From Gnetum montanum (Eukaryota; Streptophyta; Gnetopsida; Gnetales; Gnetaceae), in NCBI GenBank assembly GCA_015680685.1, contig MNCI01026340.1, positions 263,777-327,776 on the forward strand: a stretch of 64,000 nt of DNA, read 5' to 3'. Below, in pieces: positions 33,641 to 44,869 of this stretch (its first letter is position 1; the number at the start of each line of letters is the position of its first letter). The notes beneath the pieces were generated by a model, which saw nothing but the letters and a program-made list of their open reading frames with translations, had not been told where the DNA came from and searched no databases. Position numbers and translations under genes: made by a program.

Positions 33641-33769
33641 ACATAAGAAAATTTAATTGGAAATTTACAAATAACATGATGATTTGCTTACCTTAGAGTC
33701 TAGGGAATTTTATAATCATCTTATGCTATTAATGTTATATTTTCTAGCTTTTGATCAAATTCAAAGGAT

Positions 33770-34892
33770 TGAGAAGGTTAAAGCCATAAACAAAATCTAT
33801 GAAAGACCAACAAGTGACCATTGGTGATTACGGATGACATCTAAATGAGTCCTTGAAGCTAGAGGACCATTACAACCATAGGAGAAAAGGCCACAAGGAA
33901 AACCTACCAAAGGAGGAGGAGCAGGATGTGGTAGAAAGTAATCACAGTAGTCCTACATAGAAGGACAATGACAAGTGAAACTAGAAGTGCAATCTCCATT
34001 TGTGCATCAATCAATGCTACAAAGTTAACAACTTTCATAAGTAAAAGTGACAATACCACCTACTCCAAAAGTAGGAAGATTGATCACACTATTACATAAA
34101 TGTATGGAGGCCATTAGTAACAAGTTTCTTATAGCTAGTGTGATTGTTGAACTTAACTTTGGGTCTTTTCTGAAGTTTGCTCCTCATGAGGTATGACAGC
34201 AATTGCAAGTTTTATTTTTTTGTCTAATGATCTTAATTAACAAAGGCTAGTACCTTATGAAAACATGCTAATTCTAGCACAACAAGTAAGTAGACTCTAT
34301 CGTTAAGATTGAGGGGGTATTTGTGTACTACTTTATAGAGGCTATTACTAAAATGTTGGGATTACCTAACATTGGGATTAAGATAGCTATGGTATCTACC
34401 TAGTTTCATATAGAAATGAAGAATTTATGGATGGAAAGAGCCAATGGAAATAAGAACAAGTAATTTAAGAACCTATCATTAGCTAAAAAGATATACTTTA
34501 AGATAAACACTTATCACATCTATTCCACCAAATATCTAAACTGAATCTTCACCTATGCAACTAAAGGAAGTGTTATTCTTAGTAGGAGATATCTAGAAAA
34601 CATGGCTCATCCCCTCTTCTTAGAGATAGAATAGAGATTCCATGAGAAACAATTAGGTAAACCCAAATTGTGATTTCCTTATCTGATAAGGAAGTTGTGG
34701 AAAAGGTCAAAATCACTACATACACTGATGGTACAATTAGGAGGGTTCAAAATGCATCATACTTAGATATTTTGAAACCTATACTAGCTAAGAAGGATCA
34801 TGTGGAAGTACCTCCTAGCATAGAAGCTTTACAAAGCATACTTGCAATAGGAACAAGTGATGCAAGACCAAGCACTCATGTGCTTGTATTAT
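33770..34892 (+). pseudogene. ORF X copy of a plus-strand Athila-like element, cut by element 2
   Basis: This plus-strand remnant is clearly homologous to the ORF at 36046-38859 on the other strand. Matching pairs are NKFLIASVIVELNFGSFLKF with EKFIMFTVIMELNFGQFMEF, LAKKIYFKINTYHIYSTKYL with TKEKIYFKIGTYHLFPTKRL, ATKGSVILS with ATRGSEILM, HPLFLEI with HLLFLEI, and QNASYLDILKP with NASYVKMFKL. The 'L.P......A.L..A...G..I......I......FP.LI..L' pattern resembles the 'putative plant transposon protein' and Athila ORF-1 type domain of plant gypsy elements (resemblance only). It ends exactly at the LTR of gypsy element 2. Stops and frameshifts are frequent; the last part (34670-34892) is open. Confidence 0.7.
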
Positions 34893-35806
34893 TGATGAGT
34901 GATAGGGTATCCCAACACTCCATCATACAAGTCACGAGTGTACATGCATGACCAAATTGTAATTCATGGATGGGTAATGTAAGTATAATAGAAGTTGATA
35001 ATTGGTTTGTGATCATTGTCTTCCCACTTCAAGTTAGTAAAGTGCAAGTGTATGGTTTAACTCTAAGTGAGGCATATGATATCTTCATGTTGTTGGCTCA
35101 TATTACTCTAAGTGAAAACATAATGAAAGTGAGGATAAAATCTAAGCCTAAGTGATAATAGAAATGCAAGTCTATTCTATCCTATGACGATAAGTAGTTG
35201 TTCTTGTCTTATCATACATGTCTTGGGCTTATGTAACCATTATTGAGTTACCAAGTGTTATGCTACTAGGTGAACCAAACAAAAACACTATTGGGATTAC
35301 CAAATGATTACACTTATATGCTTGAAACCAATTGTACTTATTTCACCTTACTAATGAACATGAGAAGCGAATTACTTTAGAAATGTAAAAGAGTAGGATA
35401 AAGTAAGCATATTAAGGAAATGTAAATTAAATTAAGTAACAAAATTAGCTAATTAAAACAAAGAAACTACGTGCATGCTACAATGGTGAAAAAAAATCTC
35501 AATCTGCATTATCGTCCATGAACTATGTCTAATTACAATCCACTCAAATAAAGATTCCATTCAACTATTCAATGTCACACTGTAGGCATTCACTCTATCG
35601 CTAAGTGTAAACTATGAAAACAAACTGTAAGAGTTTTTCTAAGGTTGGAACGAAAGTTCTCTTGTTTGATGTGACCAAGTGTTGGTATTTATAGGGGTGA
35701 CCAGGACCCACTACATCGCATCAACAATGACGTATGTAGAGCTACGATGTCATAGATACAATATCATAGATGTGATATCGTGGCTTATCAAAAATAGGTT
35801 TTATCA
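34893..35806 (-). repeat. 3' LTR of gypsy element 2
   Basis: 914 bp, TGATGAGTGATAGGG at the plus-strand start and GGTTTTATCA at the end, followed by TACCCCCAC (purine tract on the element strand). It shares with the other family LTRs GGGATTACCAAAT, GGCATATGAT and the array-plus-TATA layout. The palindrome array (about 35711-35783; CTACGATGTCATAG, TATCATAGATGTGATATC) is followed by TATAAATACC on the minus strand (35683-35692). The five bases before it are ATTAT; the partner copy is lost. Confidence 0.82.
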
Positions 35807-36045
35807 TACCCCCACAATTGACTGGAATCTTGTACTTAAGTTAAAATAAAAGGAGAATAGAGTTCCTTATAAAATTTGGAGGTATACTCAAATTATGACA
35901 TGACTACTTATTTACATGACTACTTGACTCTAAATGCTACATTGTGGTTCAAGTGGTGTTTTACAAAATTGTCATGCATAGCATGATGGACACAATTGAC
36001 GATAAATACAACAAAATAAAAAAAATAAAAGGGTCAATGTAGTCT

Positions 36046-38859
36046 TCAAATTCCTAATGGTGGTGGCTCCTCCATCGGCATCTTTTCTTTGTCATCAGGA
36101 TTTTGGAGTCTGTAATGGTTAAGAAGTACCCAAAGCTTTTCTTCCTTTGACCTAGGATCATGTACCATCCATGCAAATTCTGCAATGTTTGATAGAATCG
36201 GTACTTTCCATGGGCATGGTAGTTGTGGAAACATCTTATTGGCTTTAACATACTAGGTAATGAATTACCTCCTTTCTTCTTTAAATGCCCTAATCACTTT
36301 TCTCAATTCCTGATAATCAGTCATTCGACGGGCTAGGTTTGCTACTACATCCTTCTAACCTTGGTAGTTAGCTTTTACTATTTCTAATTCATAGTTTGTA
36401 ACATGCAATTTTTATTGGGCATCTTTTTTGTCTGCAAACTCCTTCTCGTATAATGCTTATACAGTAGTTACCTATTGCTCTAGCTTGTTTCTTAGTTGAC
36501 CTACTATTAACATGGCTAGATTAGCATATTGAAGGTTTGCTAACCCCATGTAGTTTATGAGATCCTTGATCTACAAGTTCTTAATCTTTACTTCAACTTG
36601 GTGGACATGGGCTAAGCTATCTAGAATTGACTACCAATCAAGTATTTTTGTTGTGATTGAACTAATCTTGGCCTTGGCCATTTGAATTTCCTTTTCGTTA
36701 ATTTACATGCCCACCTAGTTTGTGAAATGTTCCTTGATCCTTTTGTGCTTCTTGGTCTCATTTTTCCATATGCTAATTGTTGATTTTTCATGAATAGCAT
36801 GGAATTCTTCCATTAACAGAGTTTGACTTTATTTGGCCAATTTATTCATATCTTAGTTGACTTTGATGAACTATTCTTATAGTTGATGAATTCTTTCTGA
36901 GAACAATTTTCTTTTTTTTTCAATGTCTGTCAACCATGTATTATCAACAGTAAGTTTTTTATTCTCTTCTTCTAAGGCAGTGATGGCTTTGGCATGTGCA
37001 TATGTTTGTGCTTTTGTCACAAATGTATTCCACATAGCCTTCTCCTTCTCCATCTCGACTTGAATATTTCTTACTATGAGCTATCTTACTTGTTATGTTC
37101 TATATGCATCTAACTGATCTAGGGTTATATACTATGTAGGGTCTCTCCTTTCTACTTTCAAAGTTGCTAACTTAGCTTACAACCTTTGAACTTCATTTTC
37201 TACATGCTCTACCCTTGTCTCTACCATGACTAGCTTCCCCTTTGTTGCAATAAAATTAGATTGAACTGTAGTGATATCACTAGGGATATTAAAAATATTT
37301 TGGATTACTTATCCTATCTGCAGTAGTTGATCAAGGACATCTTCATATTCTACTTGGGTCATGAACATCCTATCTAGCATTTCCACATCTCTTATTTGTG
37401 TAAAATCTACCAGTGGCATAATGGAAATGTTAAATAATTTCTTGATGTGATTAGTAATTACTCCTATTAGTCCTACTACATATTGGCATTACATTATCAT
37501 CACTATGGCTCCTTCATCAATTTCTAGCATAACTTGAAAAGATGCAACATTCCCAGAGATCTATTATGCCCAGTCATCATCTTCTCCTATTTGTAGAGAT
37601 ACCTAGTGACTAGTAGGTCCTATTAATAGAGTAGGCCTTACAAAGTTATCCTTGACTTAGTACAAAGCAAAACATTCCCTTGCTTCACAACTGGTTGTTT
37701 CTACGATTTGTTGTAAGTGGCTCATGGAAAGCCTATAATCTTGTTGTGCAGGTGGAGCACTCTATCCAGGTCTATCACCAGCAGGCATTAACCCACTGGG
37801 TCATGCTTGTTCTTGTTTTTTAGTTGTTGGAATGTTACTTACTGGTGTGGATCCTACTACTCCCTTAGTGCCTATTGGCTTCTCTATTTGATCCTCCTTT
37901 GGTGGGACTAGTTTGAACATCTTGACATAGGATGCATTCTAGGCTATCCTTAGAGCATCATTTGTGTATCCCAAAATTCCTACTTGCTTGCAAAAATTTC
38001 TAATGAGGCAAGGGAATGGAAGTGTGATTTCCCTACCTTTTTTTCTTCAAACCTCCTCTATATCTCTAGAAATAGCAAATGAGCTATGTTAGCATTGAAT
38101 TTCCCCATAAGGATTTCACTTCCTCTAGTAGCATGGATGGAAATCTTGTGAAGTCTTTTGGTAGGAAACAAGTGGTAAGTCCCAATCTTAAAGTAAATCT
38201 TTTCTTTAGTAGTTAATTCATAGTAGTCCTTATCCTCTTTTCCATTACTCTTTTTAGCCATAGCTTCTTTGCATTGGTGTTGGATCTAGTGGATATCTAT
38301 GCTACATTTGCTCTGAAATTTGGAATATTAAGTACCTTGGAAATGGCTTCAATGGAGTAAGGCACTGCAACTTCTTCAATCTTAACATTTTCATCATCCA
38401 GTTTATTCTTCTAGAATTGATATACTTCTTCTAGAAACCATTCACCATTGCTTGATAGAGTTGGCCATAGAGAGGCTTGCAGTTGGGTTTTGATGCCCTC
38501 AGAAGTGAACTCCATGAATTGTCCAAAATTTAGTTCCATAATTACTGTGAACATAATGAACTTCTCTTGGATAACTTGGAGGCATTCTACTAACAATGTG
38601 AGATGCTATCCTTGCTCAAGAGCTAGTGGTGCTTCAATCTTGGCTTATGAAAATTGTTCTATGATAGGGGTTTATTGATGAATGCTGAAGGATTAGGATT
38701 CCTACTCCTCTTTCGGTGTTTGTTCTCTGCCTTGACCCCTTGGTCTTTTACTTTCATGCTATGAAAGTCCTTCTGTTGTGGGTCTTTTGGGAGCCATCTA
38801 CAATTATCAAAGATTTTCTTAAGCTTATACAAGGATTTAAATAGATCTCTGTAGTTCAT
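36046..38859 (-). pseudogene. ORF X downstream of integrase: Athila ORF-like domain plus long coiled coil
   Basis: A minus-strand coding region of about 930 codons lies between pol and the 3' LTR, the 'env' position. The N-terminal third (38859 to about 37900) needs several frame changes and contains FTVIMELNFGQFMEF, YFKIGTYHLFPTKRLHKIS, ATRGSEILM and LPFPCLIRNFCKQVGILGY. From about 38040 to 36046 one frame is kept, with some 28 stops, nearly all TAA or TAG. This part is a Q/K/E-rich probable coiled coil (KAITALEEENKKLTVDN, RNKLEQ, YELEIVKANYQ) ending FPQLPCPWKVPIL...EEPPPLGI. A frameshift lies in an A-run at about 38040. No transmembrane segment is evident. Function unknown; the N-terminal domain resembles the Athila ORF-1 type. 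Confidence 0.72.
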
Positions 38860-39170
38860 ATTCCTTTCTCAAATCCTTAGTTTTGTTTAAAATTTTACTC
38901 TTATTATTACCTATGGCTCTTACTATGATTGCAAAGTCAGAAAAATTCAAAAAGAAACCCTTGTTTTACTTATTCTTTTCATTATTAAGACTTCTCACAG
39001 TTATCCTTTCTTGTTTATTGTATTATTGGATGGTTAGCTAGGAGAATCAGTTAGGTTCATTAGCTTTTATTTTATTAATTGATTAAAATATTCTTATTTA
39101 TTCTTTATTCTTACCCTTGGTATTCTCTTTTGGTGTTAGAAAAATTTGGCTCAATTTGACTCTTCTACAT

Positions 39171-39190
39171 GCAATACTCTCCCCCAAAAC
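39171..39190 (-). promoter_or_regulatory. Internal polypurine-tract-like sequence
   Basis: The element strand reads GTTTTGGGGGAGAGTATTGC. It looks like a gypsy polypurine tract but lies 3.4 kb inside the 3' LTR, between the promoter-like module and ORF X. It could be an extra plus-strand priming site or the trace of an older LTR border. Confidence 0.4.
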
Positions 39191-39351
39191 TAAGTTGGTC
39201 ACTCCATGATCAAGAGGATTCAAAAATCATGCAAATTGGAGCTATGGTGAGAAAGTTATCAAGCTTGAAAGTTTAAGCATCAATGGCTCAGAAAAATAGC
39301 ATGAACTCCCTTTGCTTTGAAATGTGGAAATGATAAATTTTCTAACTCCTA

Positions 39352-39445
39352 ATGCATATATATAGATTTTTGTTGGCATGATCTCTTAGATATGACATCA
39401 TAGTTGTGATGTCATATGACCTAATATATCGTAGCTACGACATCA
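39352..39445 (-). promoter_or_regulatory. Promoter-like module upstream of ORF X
   Basis: On the element strand, a palindrome group is followed by a TATA box. TCGTAGCTACGA (39429-39440) is a perfect 12-bp palindrome. ATGACATCA and TGATGTCAT (39392-39400, 39407-39415) form a perfect 9-bp inverted repeat. TATATATA lies at 39357-39364. Order and spacing mirror the U3 of the family LTRs, and the words are closest to those in this element's own LTR. It is about 500 bases upstream of the ORF X start. A promoter role is inferred. Confidence 0.45.
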
Positions 39446-40990
39446 CCACCAAAACATTTCTATTTTTAAGGAACTTTTGGTGAAAAATTGAGTCAAATGG
39501 ATAGTTTGGAAGATGTAGAAGTTGTCTAAAGGGTCTTTGATTGTAGATGATGCTTAGATTATGGAAATTTTGTGGTCAAAGGTCATAAAGAAGGAATCTT
39601 TGGCAAAGAATGTCAATTAAATATATAAATCATGGTAGTAAAAATTGCTAGAAGTAAGATCACATATGAAAATTTAGGAAAGTAAACATTGATGGTTAAA
39701 GTGTCTCGGAGGCACAAGATGATGTAAAACTAGTCATCAGCTATGAGATACAAAAGTTATGTACGTGGATCCTCCCCAAAGTAGGCTTCATCGCTTAATA
39801 TCTTTGTATAACCACACCTATAAGTGTCCGTAGGAACTCAAGGAGTTAAATGTAGAACATTCCTATCTTGTAAAACACACATGTTAGTATTTCTAGAATT
39901 AGGAAATAACACTATATTATACAAAACCATTGAATTATGATTATATATACTAGTGAGGTGGAGAGAGATTAGAAAGGATTACATAAATTGGAATGTGAGT
40001 TGTTTTACCATAGGAATAATGAATTCTTGTGTGTGATGTATGGTTAAAGTGATCATTAGGCTTTCCATCCAAGATCCAAACCAAGTCCATACCACTTACC
40101 AATGACATTGCATTTTATCATTCCAAAGACAACAACCATAGGACTACCACTGCTGTAAGAAGCATTAACACTTAGCAATGTAGTTCAAGAAGTAGTTTAT
40201 TAATATCACACTTTATTTTTGAGATTTATGAGAAAACACCTATCTTTAGGCATGGGTAACATGTATTTTTTAGTGGGGTCCCTAGAAATTTTATTCTATG
40301 TATTTATTATATTTTTAATGTGTTGACCTTACCATAGGACTACCTTTAGGCATGGATAACATGTTGTTCTAGTGACATGGTAAGACAACACTTATTACAT
40401 TGGTACTTCCATTTTTCATTAGAACTTGAAAAAATAATACAATCTTAATGATAGGATAAAACTTATAGTAGTAGTTTTAGAGAATCCACAAATCCCCTTG
40501 ATGTCACACCCTTTTCATTTCCACTTGGTTCTTTACTTTTCTATTCAGACATAATGATCACAAGTTTATTTTAGTTTTATTGTAAAAGGAATATCATTAT
40601 GACCATGGTAACAACCTCTTATTATTGAAAATGAGTGGATGGATGATATGGTCTCATTGTATATAGAATCACTCCTTCCATGATTTGATAACATAGGGTA
40701 ATTTTCACATTATTAGGAATACATCTTATTTTATTCCTTGCACTTCATTAGAAAAATTAACAAAAATATATATAAGAAAAATGATAAGAATGGAAAAATG
40801 GAGAAATAATTTAAAAGATATTAAAAAATATAAAATGATTAAGAAAAGAATAGAAAAGATATCAAAGAATGTGAAAAATTAGGAAAAAAAGAAAAAGAAA
40901 AAGAATTAGTTCAGTGTTTAAGCATCACATTAGATAGCCCCATGACTATTATTAAAAATCCATCCCATAAGATTTAGATCTCAGCCTTTT
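39446..40990 (-). other. Spacer between integrase and the ORF X promoter in element 2
   Basis: AT-rich, no protein motif on either strand. The part around 39760-39850 (GGATCCTCCCCAAAGTAGGC and flanks) matches 24225-24305 of element 1, so this spacer is an ancestral part of the family. A poorly ordered A-rich stretch (AAGAAAAAGAAAAAGAA) lies at about 40887-40905. Confidence 0.55.
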
Positions 40991-40999
40991 ATGGCACAT

Positions 41000-41940
41000 G
41001 AATAGGATTGTAGAAGAGGACTTTATCACTCAGTTGTATTGACACTTATCATATTCTTGTGTCATGCCTACATTTGGAGTATTTCTTATATATCTCATTA
41101 ATCATTAAAGATACAATTCTATTTTCCTCTAGAAGTTTAAGGTTCATGAGGCATTCTTGTTGAACTAAGTTTAGATCTAGGTCAAGTTTACTAGCAATGG
41201 CTAAGGTTTGTAGCTCTAGATGGATTGGTAGTATGGGAAGTTTTCCATAAACTAGCTCATAGGACAAGTATTCTATTCGGAGTTTTCACGTGGATCTATA
41301 TGCCCATAGAGCATCATTCAACCTAGTGCTCCAATTCTTTAGAAATTGACTAATTATTTAGTTAACATTCTAGTGATTTCTTAGTTAGTCACTTCTTCTT
41401 GACCATTTGCTTAGGAATGATGTGGTGTAGTTAGCTTGTGGTTAATCCCAAGTTGTTGCAATAGCTTCTTGGATGTAGCTCTTGTGAAATGAGTTCCATT
41501 GTTGGATATGAGCATATGTGTTACTCCAAACCTATTTAGCACATGTTGTTGAAAGAATTTAGTAGCTATTTTAGATGTGTAATCTTTGATTGTAGTTGCT
41601 TCTTCTCATTTTGTGCAATAATAAACTATCATTGTAATATATGATTTTTCATTGGACATTGATGTGATGGGCCTCATAAAATCAATTCCCTAGATGTAAA
41701 ATGGTTCTAATGGCTAGATTCATTGTTACAGTCCTTTATTTCTAGTCTTTATTCCTCTGTTGTGTTAGCATCTTTCACAAGATTAAGTGAATTTGTGTGT
41801 GTTCTTAAATATGGTAGGCCAAAAGTAGCCTACCATTGTCAGCTTCATTGTTGTTTTGTGTCCTACATAGTGACCACCACATCGTCTCTAATGCACATCT
41901 TGCAAGATTCTTTATTGGTTCTCTTCTGGAACATACCATC
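41000..41940 (-). pseudogene. Gypsy integrase of element 2
   Basis: Integrase joins element cDNA to host DNA. The minus strand shows pieces typical of the catalytic core end and C-terminal part: WNSFHKSYIQEA and ALWAYRST (about 41300), then SYELVYGKLPILPIHLELQT and LDLDLNLVQQECLMNLKLLE with a final HDTRI (41049-41262), as in the 'A.ELV.G..PILPIE.E..TL' block of Athila/Tat integrases. Frames change and stops are many upstream of 41267. The zinc finger was not made out. Confidence 0.75.
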
Positions 41941-41996
41941 TAACTAATTCATTGGTATAGATCTTGTAAAAATTTCCATTAATTTCCATATACTAT

Positions 41997-43560
41997 TTAA
42001 CTTTGTGGTGTAACTACTCTTTTTTGCTTCTTATTCCACTCAACAAGAAGCTCTTGTGTAGTGAGATAAGTTATGTAGTTAGTAATCCATGACTTGTGTG
42101 CTGAGTTAACAGCCATTGTTGTCTTTATAAATAAATTTTCATTAAGAAATCTATCTGATAATGGTTCATCTTGTTCCTGTGGTTCCCATCTTAGTACTAG
42201 CAAATGATTTGCTATAACATTTTCATTTTCTTTCTTGTCTATCATTGTGATGTCAAACTCTTGTAGTATCATGAGTCATTGTATGACCCTTGGACTAATC
42301 ATTGGTTTATTCATAAAAAACTTGATGGAACTATGATCCATGTGGATGTAAATAGGGTACCTAGGCACATAATGTCTAAATTTTTCAAGCACATACCCCA
42401 TGACCATAAGCTCCTTTTTTGTAGTGGTTTAGTTGAGTTGTACTTTGGTTATGATTCAATTGGCATAATGTATGTAATAGTGTCTTTTCTAATCATTAAG
42501 CTAAGTAAGTATTGCATCTAGTGCATAGTTTGAAGCATCTGTTATAATGTGGAAGGGATTATAACAATCTAGAGCTTAAAATTTTGGTGTTTTAATCAAC
42601 TTCTACTTTAATGTCTTGAATGCCTTCTTACACTATTTTGTCCATTGGAACGACATATCTTTCTTTGTTAGTTTCACTAATGGCTTTACTATTTTCAAAA
42701 AAATTTCAATGAATCTTTTGTAGTATCTTGTATGGCCTAGAAATGATCTAACATCCTTAATTGTATATGGCCTTTGTGTGATATTGTGAATAACTCTTAT
42801 TTTACCTAGATCTACCTCTATTCCTTTTCAAGATACTCTATGTCCTAGAACAATATCATATTGAACCACTAGATGGCTCTTTTCCCAATTAAGCTTTAAA
42901 TTAGTTTCAACACATCTTTTTAAAACCTACTCTAGTTGGCCCAATGCTTGTTTGAAGTCTAGCTCATAACTGGAAAAATCATCCATAAATACCTCTACTC
43001 CATTACTAATCTACGTTTGGAAGATGCTCAGTATTGGTCTTTGGAAAGTAGCAGGAACATTACACAAGCTAAAAAGCATATGCTTGTAGGTAAATGTTCC
43101 CCATGGACTGGTGAATATGGTCTCTTCTTGATCTTTTGGTGTAATGCAAATCTAATTATAACTATTGTACTGATCGAGGAAATTGCAATACTGGTGTCCA
43201 GCAATGGTGTTGAGGACTTTGTTAACAAATGGTAAAGTGATCCTTGAATGTTGCTAAATTTAACAATCCAAGTTAATGCAGAGCCTCCACTTGCCATCTT
43301 TCTTTTAAACATTGACTAAGGGACTAATGCATTCATTGTCTGCTATTGGATAGATGAATCCTACTTTTAATAGTTTATCCAATTCTTGTTTTACCACTTC
43401 TTTAAGTTTAGGATTCAATCTTCTTTGAGGTTGGAGGTGTGGGTTGATAGTTGGATCTATATAAATTCGGTGTTGGCATATACGTGGGTTAATACTTATT
43501 ATTTCATCATAGGACCATGCAAATGTTGTTAGTCATTTATTCACCACTTCCAATAATCTT
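41997..43560 (-). pseudogene. Gypsy reverse transcriptase and RNase H of element 2
   Basis: RT on the minus strand shows QYCNFLDQYSYN, ITPKDQEETIFTSPWGTFTY (about 43090-43180), LCNVPATFQRPI, then the catalytic FMDDFS at 42972-42989 (usual gypsy form F.DD), LDFKQALGQLE, CVETNLKLNWEKSHLVV and DVRSFLGHTRYYKRFI (about 42710). RNase H follows with FHIITDASNYALDAIL (about 42530) and ends with LQEFDITMIDKKENENVIAN (about 42200-42270). Several stops and frame changes exist. Together they would copy RNA to DNA in the particle. Confidence 0.85.
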
Positions 43561-44199
43561 CTCTTCTATTCTTTATCAACATTGGCATTAATAATTACTG
43601 GTTTCTTATTATTTAGAAAATCATACTCTAGTACTTCTAGTAGGGCTTTCAACTCTAAAGATTCTAGTTGAAACTTGTATGGGATTTCTAGCTATCCCCA
43701 CTTAATGTCTTCTTCTTGATGTGAATGTACATAGGGATGTTTCTTTCTTAATTGCTCTAACTCATTAGCTTCTTTAATATAAGCACTTATAATTTGATTA
43801 GATGATTCCAAGTACATTTTGAACTCTATCTCCTTTTTAGTAATTAGCCACTAGGTACCTTCTTATTTGGTGGTTTCTACATACATGCATTGCTACATAC
43901 ACATATCTTCTACACAATGGATGCATGATGTATTGATTTCTTGTTTGATGATCTAGATTTTCCTCACGTAATTTCACCCATTATCGCTATATGCGATACA
44001 TATAACTCGACATCTGTATATGATTCTAGCCTCATCTTCCCTAGAAATTTCCAAGGACAAGCCTCTAATTCCTAGCTTAGCATTAAATGTGTTAAGCCAT
44101 GCTCTTTCCATGATTATAGGAAATTCTCCCTTATTTTTCCCACATGTATCACTAAGAAGTCAATAGGGTAAGAGCAATCACTTATGGTGGTAATGACAT

Positions 44200-44430
44200 T
44201 TTCCACCTATCTAAGTGGAACAATGATTAACTAGTCTACAAGCTCTAATTGGATGTTGCCCTTCTTTAGTGGAGGAAGATTCTAGAATTTATACATATCC
44301 TGTGAAATTAGGTTTACTCCTAACCCAGAATCTAGTAGAGCATTACATGGTTTATGACATGCTATTTGGAGATATACTAAGGGATCTATTCTCTTCTTGG
44401 GAAGTGATCCTACCTTGATCCAGTATGTGA
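44200..44430 (-). pseudogene. Gypsy aspartic protease of element 2
   Basis: The minus strand reads RIDPLVYLQIACHKPCNALL, DSGLGVNLISQDMYK and, after a stop, NLPPLKKGNIQLELVD. The DSG triad is at about 44327-44336. It aligns residue by residue with the protease of element 1 (DSSSEVNLISREMYK, NLPPLKKSNIQLELAN). It would cleave the Gag-Pol chain. Confidence 0.8.
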
Positions 44431-44869
44431 TAGTTTAAGTGAGCATGATAATGGTTAAATTTGCATCTATAGAATGCGAAAGCTTGATATTCCTTTAAGG
44501 AGCATGTGTGGATGGGGTTAATGTGGGTGAAGCTCCCATCCTTTGAATCTTTTCTAGGATTGTTTTGAAAAATGAAGGTTTTCTAGATCTAGGTTCTTGC
44601 ATTATCACATCCTCTTATGTATTTATTACCTTAGTAACACTCTTTTGATGTAGTTATGTTGGTAGTTCTCCTTGCATAACTAGTAGTGGTATTGGTGGTA
44701 GAGAGTTAGAAGTTGGAACTGATGAATCATCTGGTTAATGTGCATAGGAATTAGGATCCATTCATGGAGTAGTGGGCCTATAATACTCTAGTGGATAGTA
44801 GTGAGAGGAAGTATGGATTGAAGCATTTTTGGGAGAGATTGGACATTGAATGTAATATCCATAAGGATT

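Larger units (their letters stand above)
30060..33680 (-). mobile_element. Minus-strand copia retrotransposon, deleted interior, hosting an RTE LINE
   Basis: Direct repeats at about 30060-30320 and 33385-33640 are its LTRs: TGATAATGAT...TTGCTAGAAAATTCATACAT versus TGTTAATGAT...TTGCTGCAAAATTCATACAT, both with TTCCC.CACTAATAAAA. Next to the right LTR is the primer site (33371-33383). The gag start lies at about 33190-33370 and the RNase H end at 32482-33000. Protease, integrase and RT are missing. An RTE LINE (30651-32468) splits the RNase H C-terminus. The outer limits are approximate, as LTR edges at the right end are blurred and no target duplication was found. Confidence 0.75.

Noticed and set aside
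43028-43312. A 94-codon minus-strand frame and the overlapping plus-strand frame in the gypsy RT region
   Set aside because: Both are out-of-frame shadows; the true RT frame here reads ITPKDQEETIFTSPWGTFTY on the minus strand.
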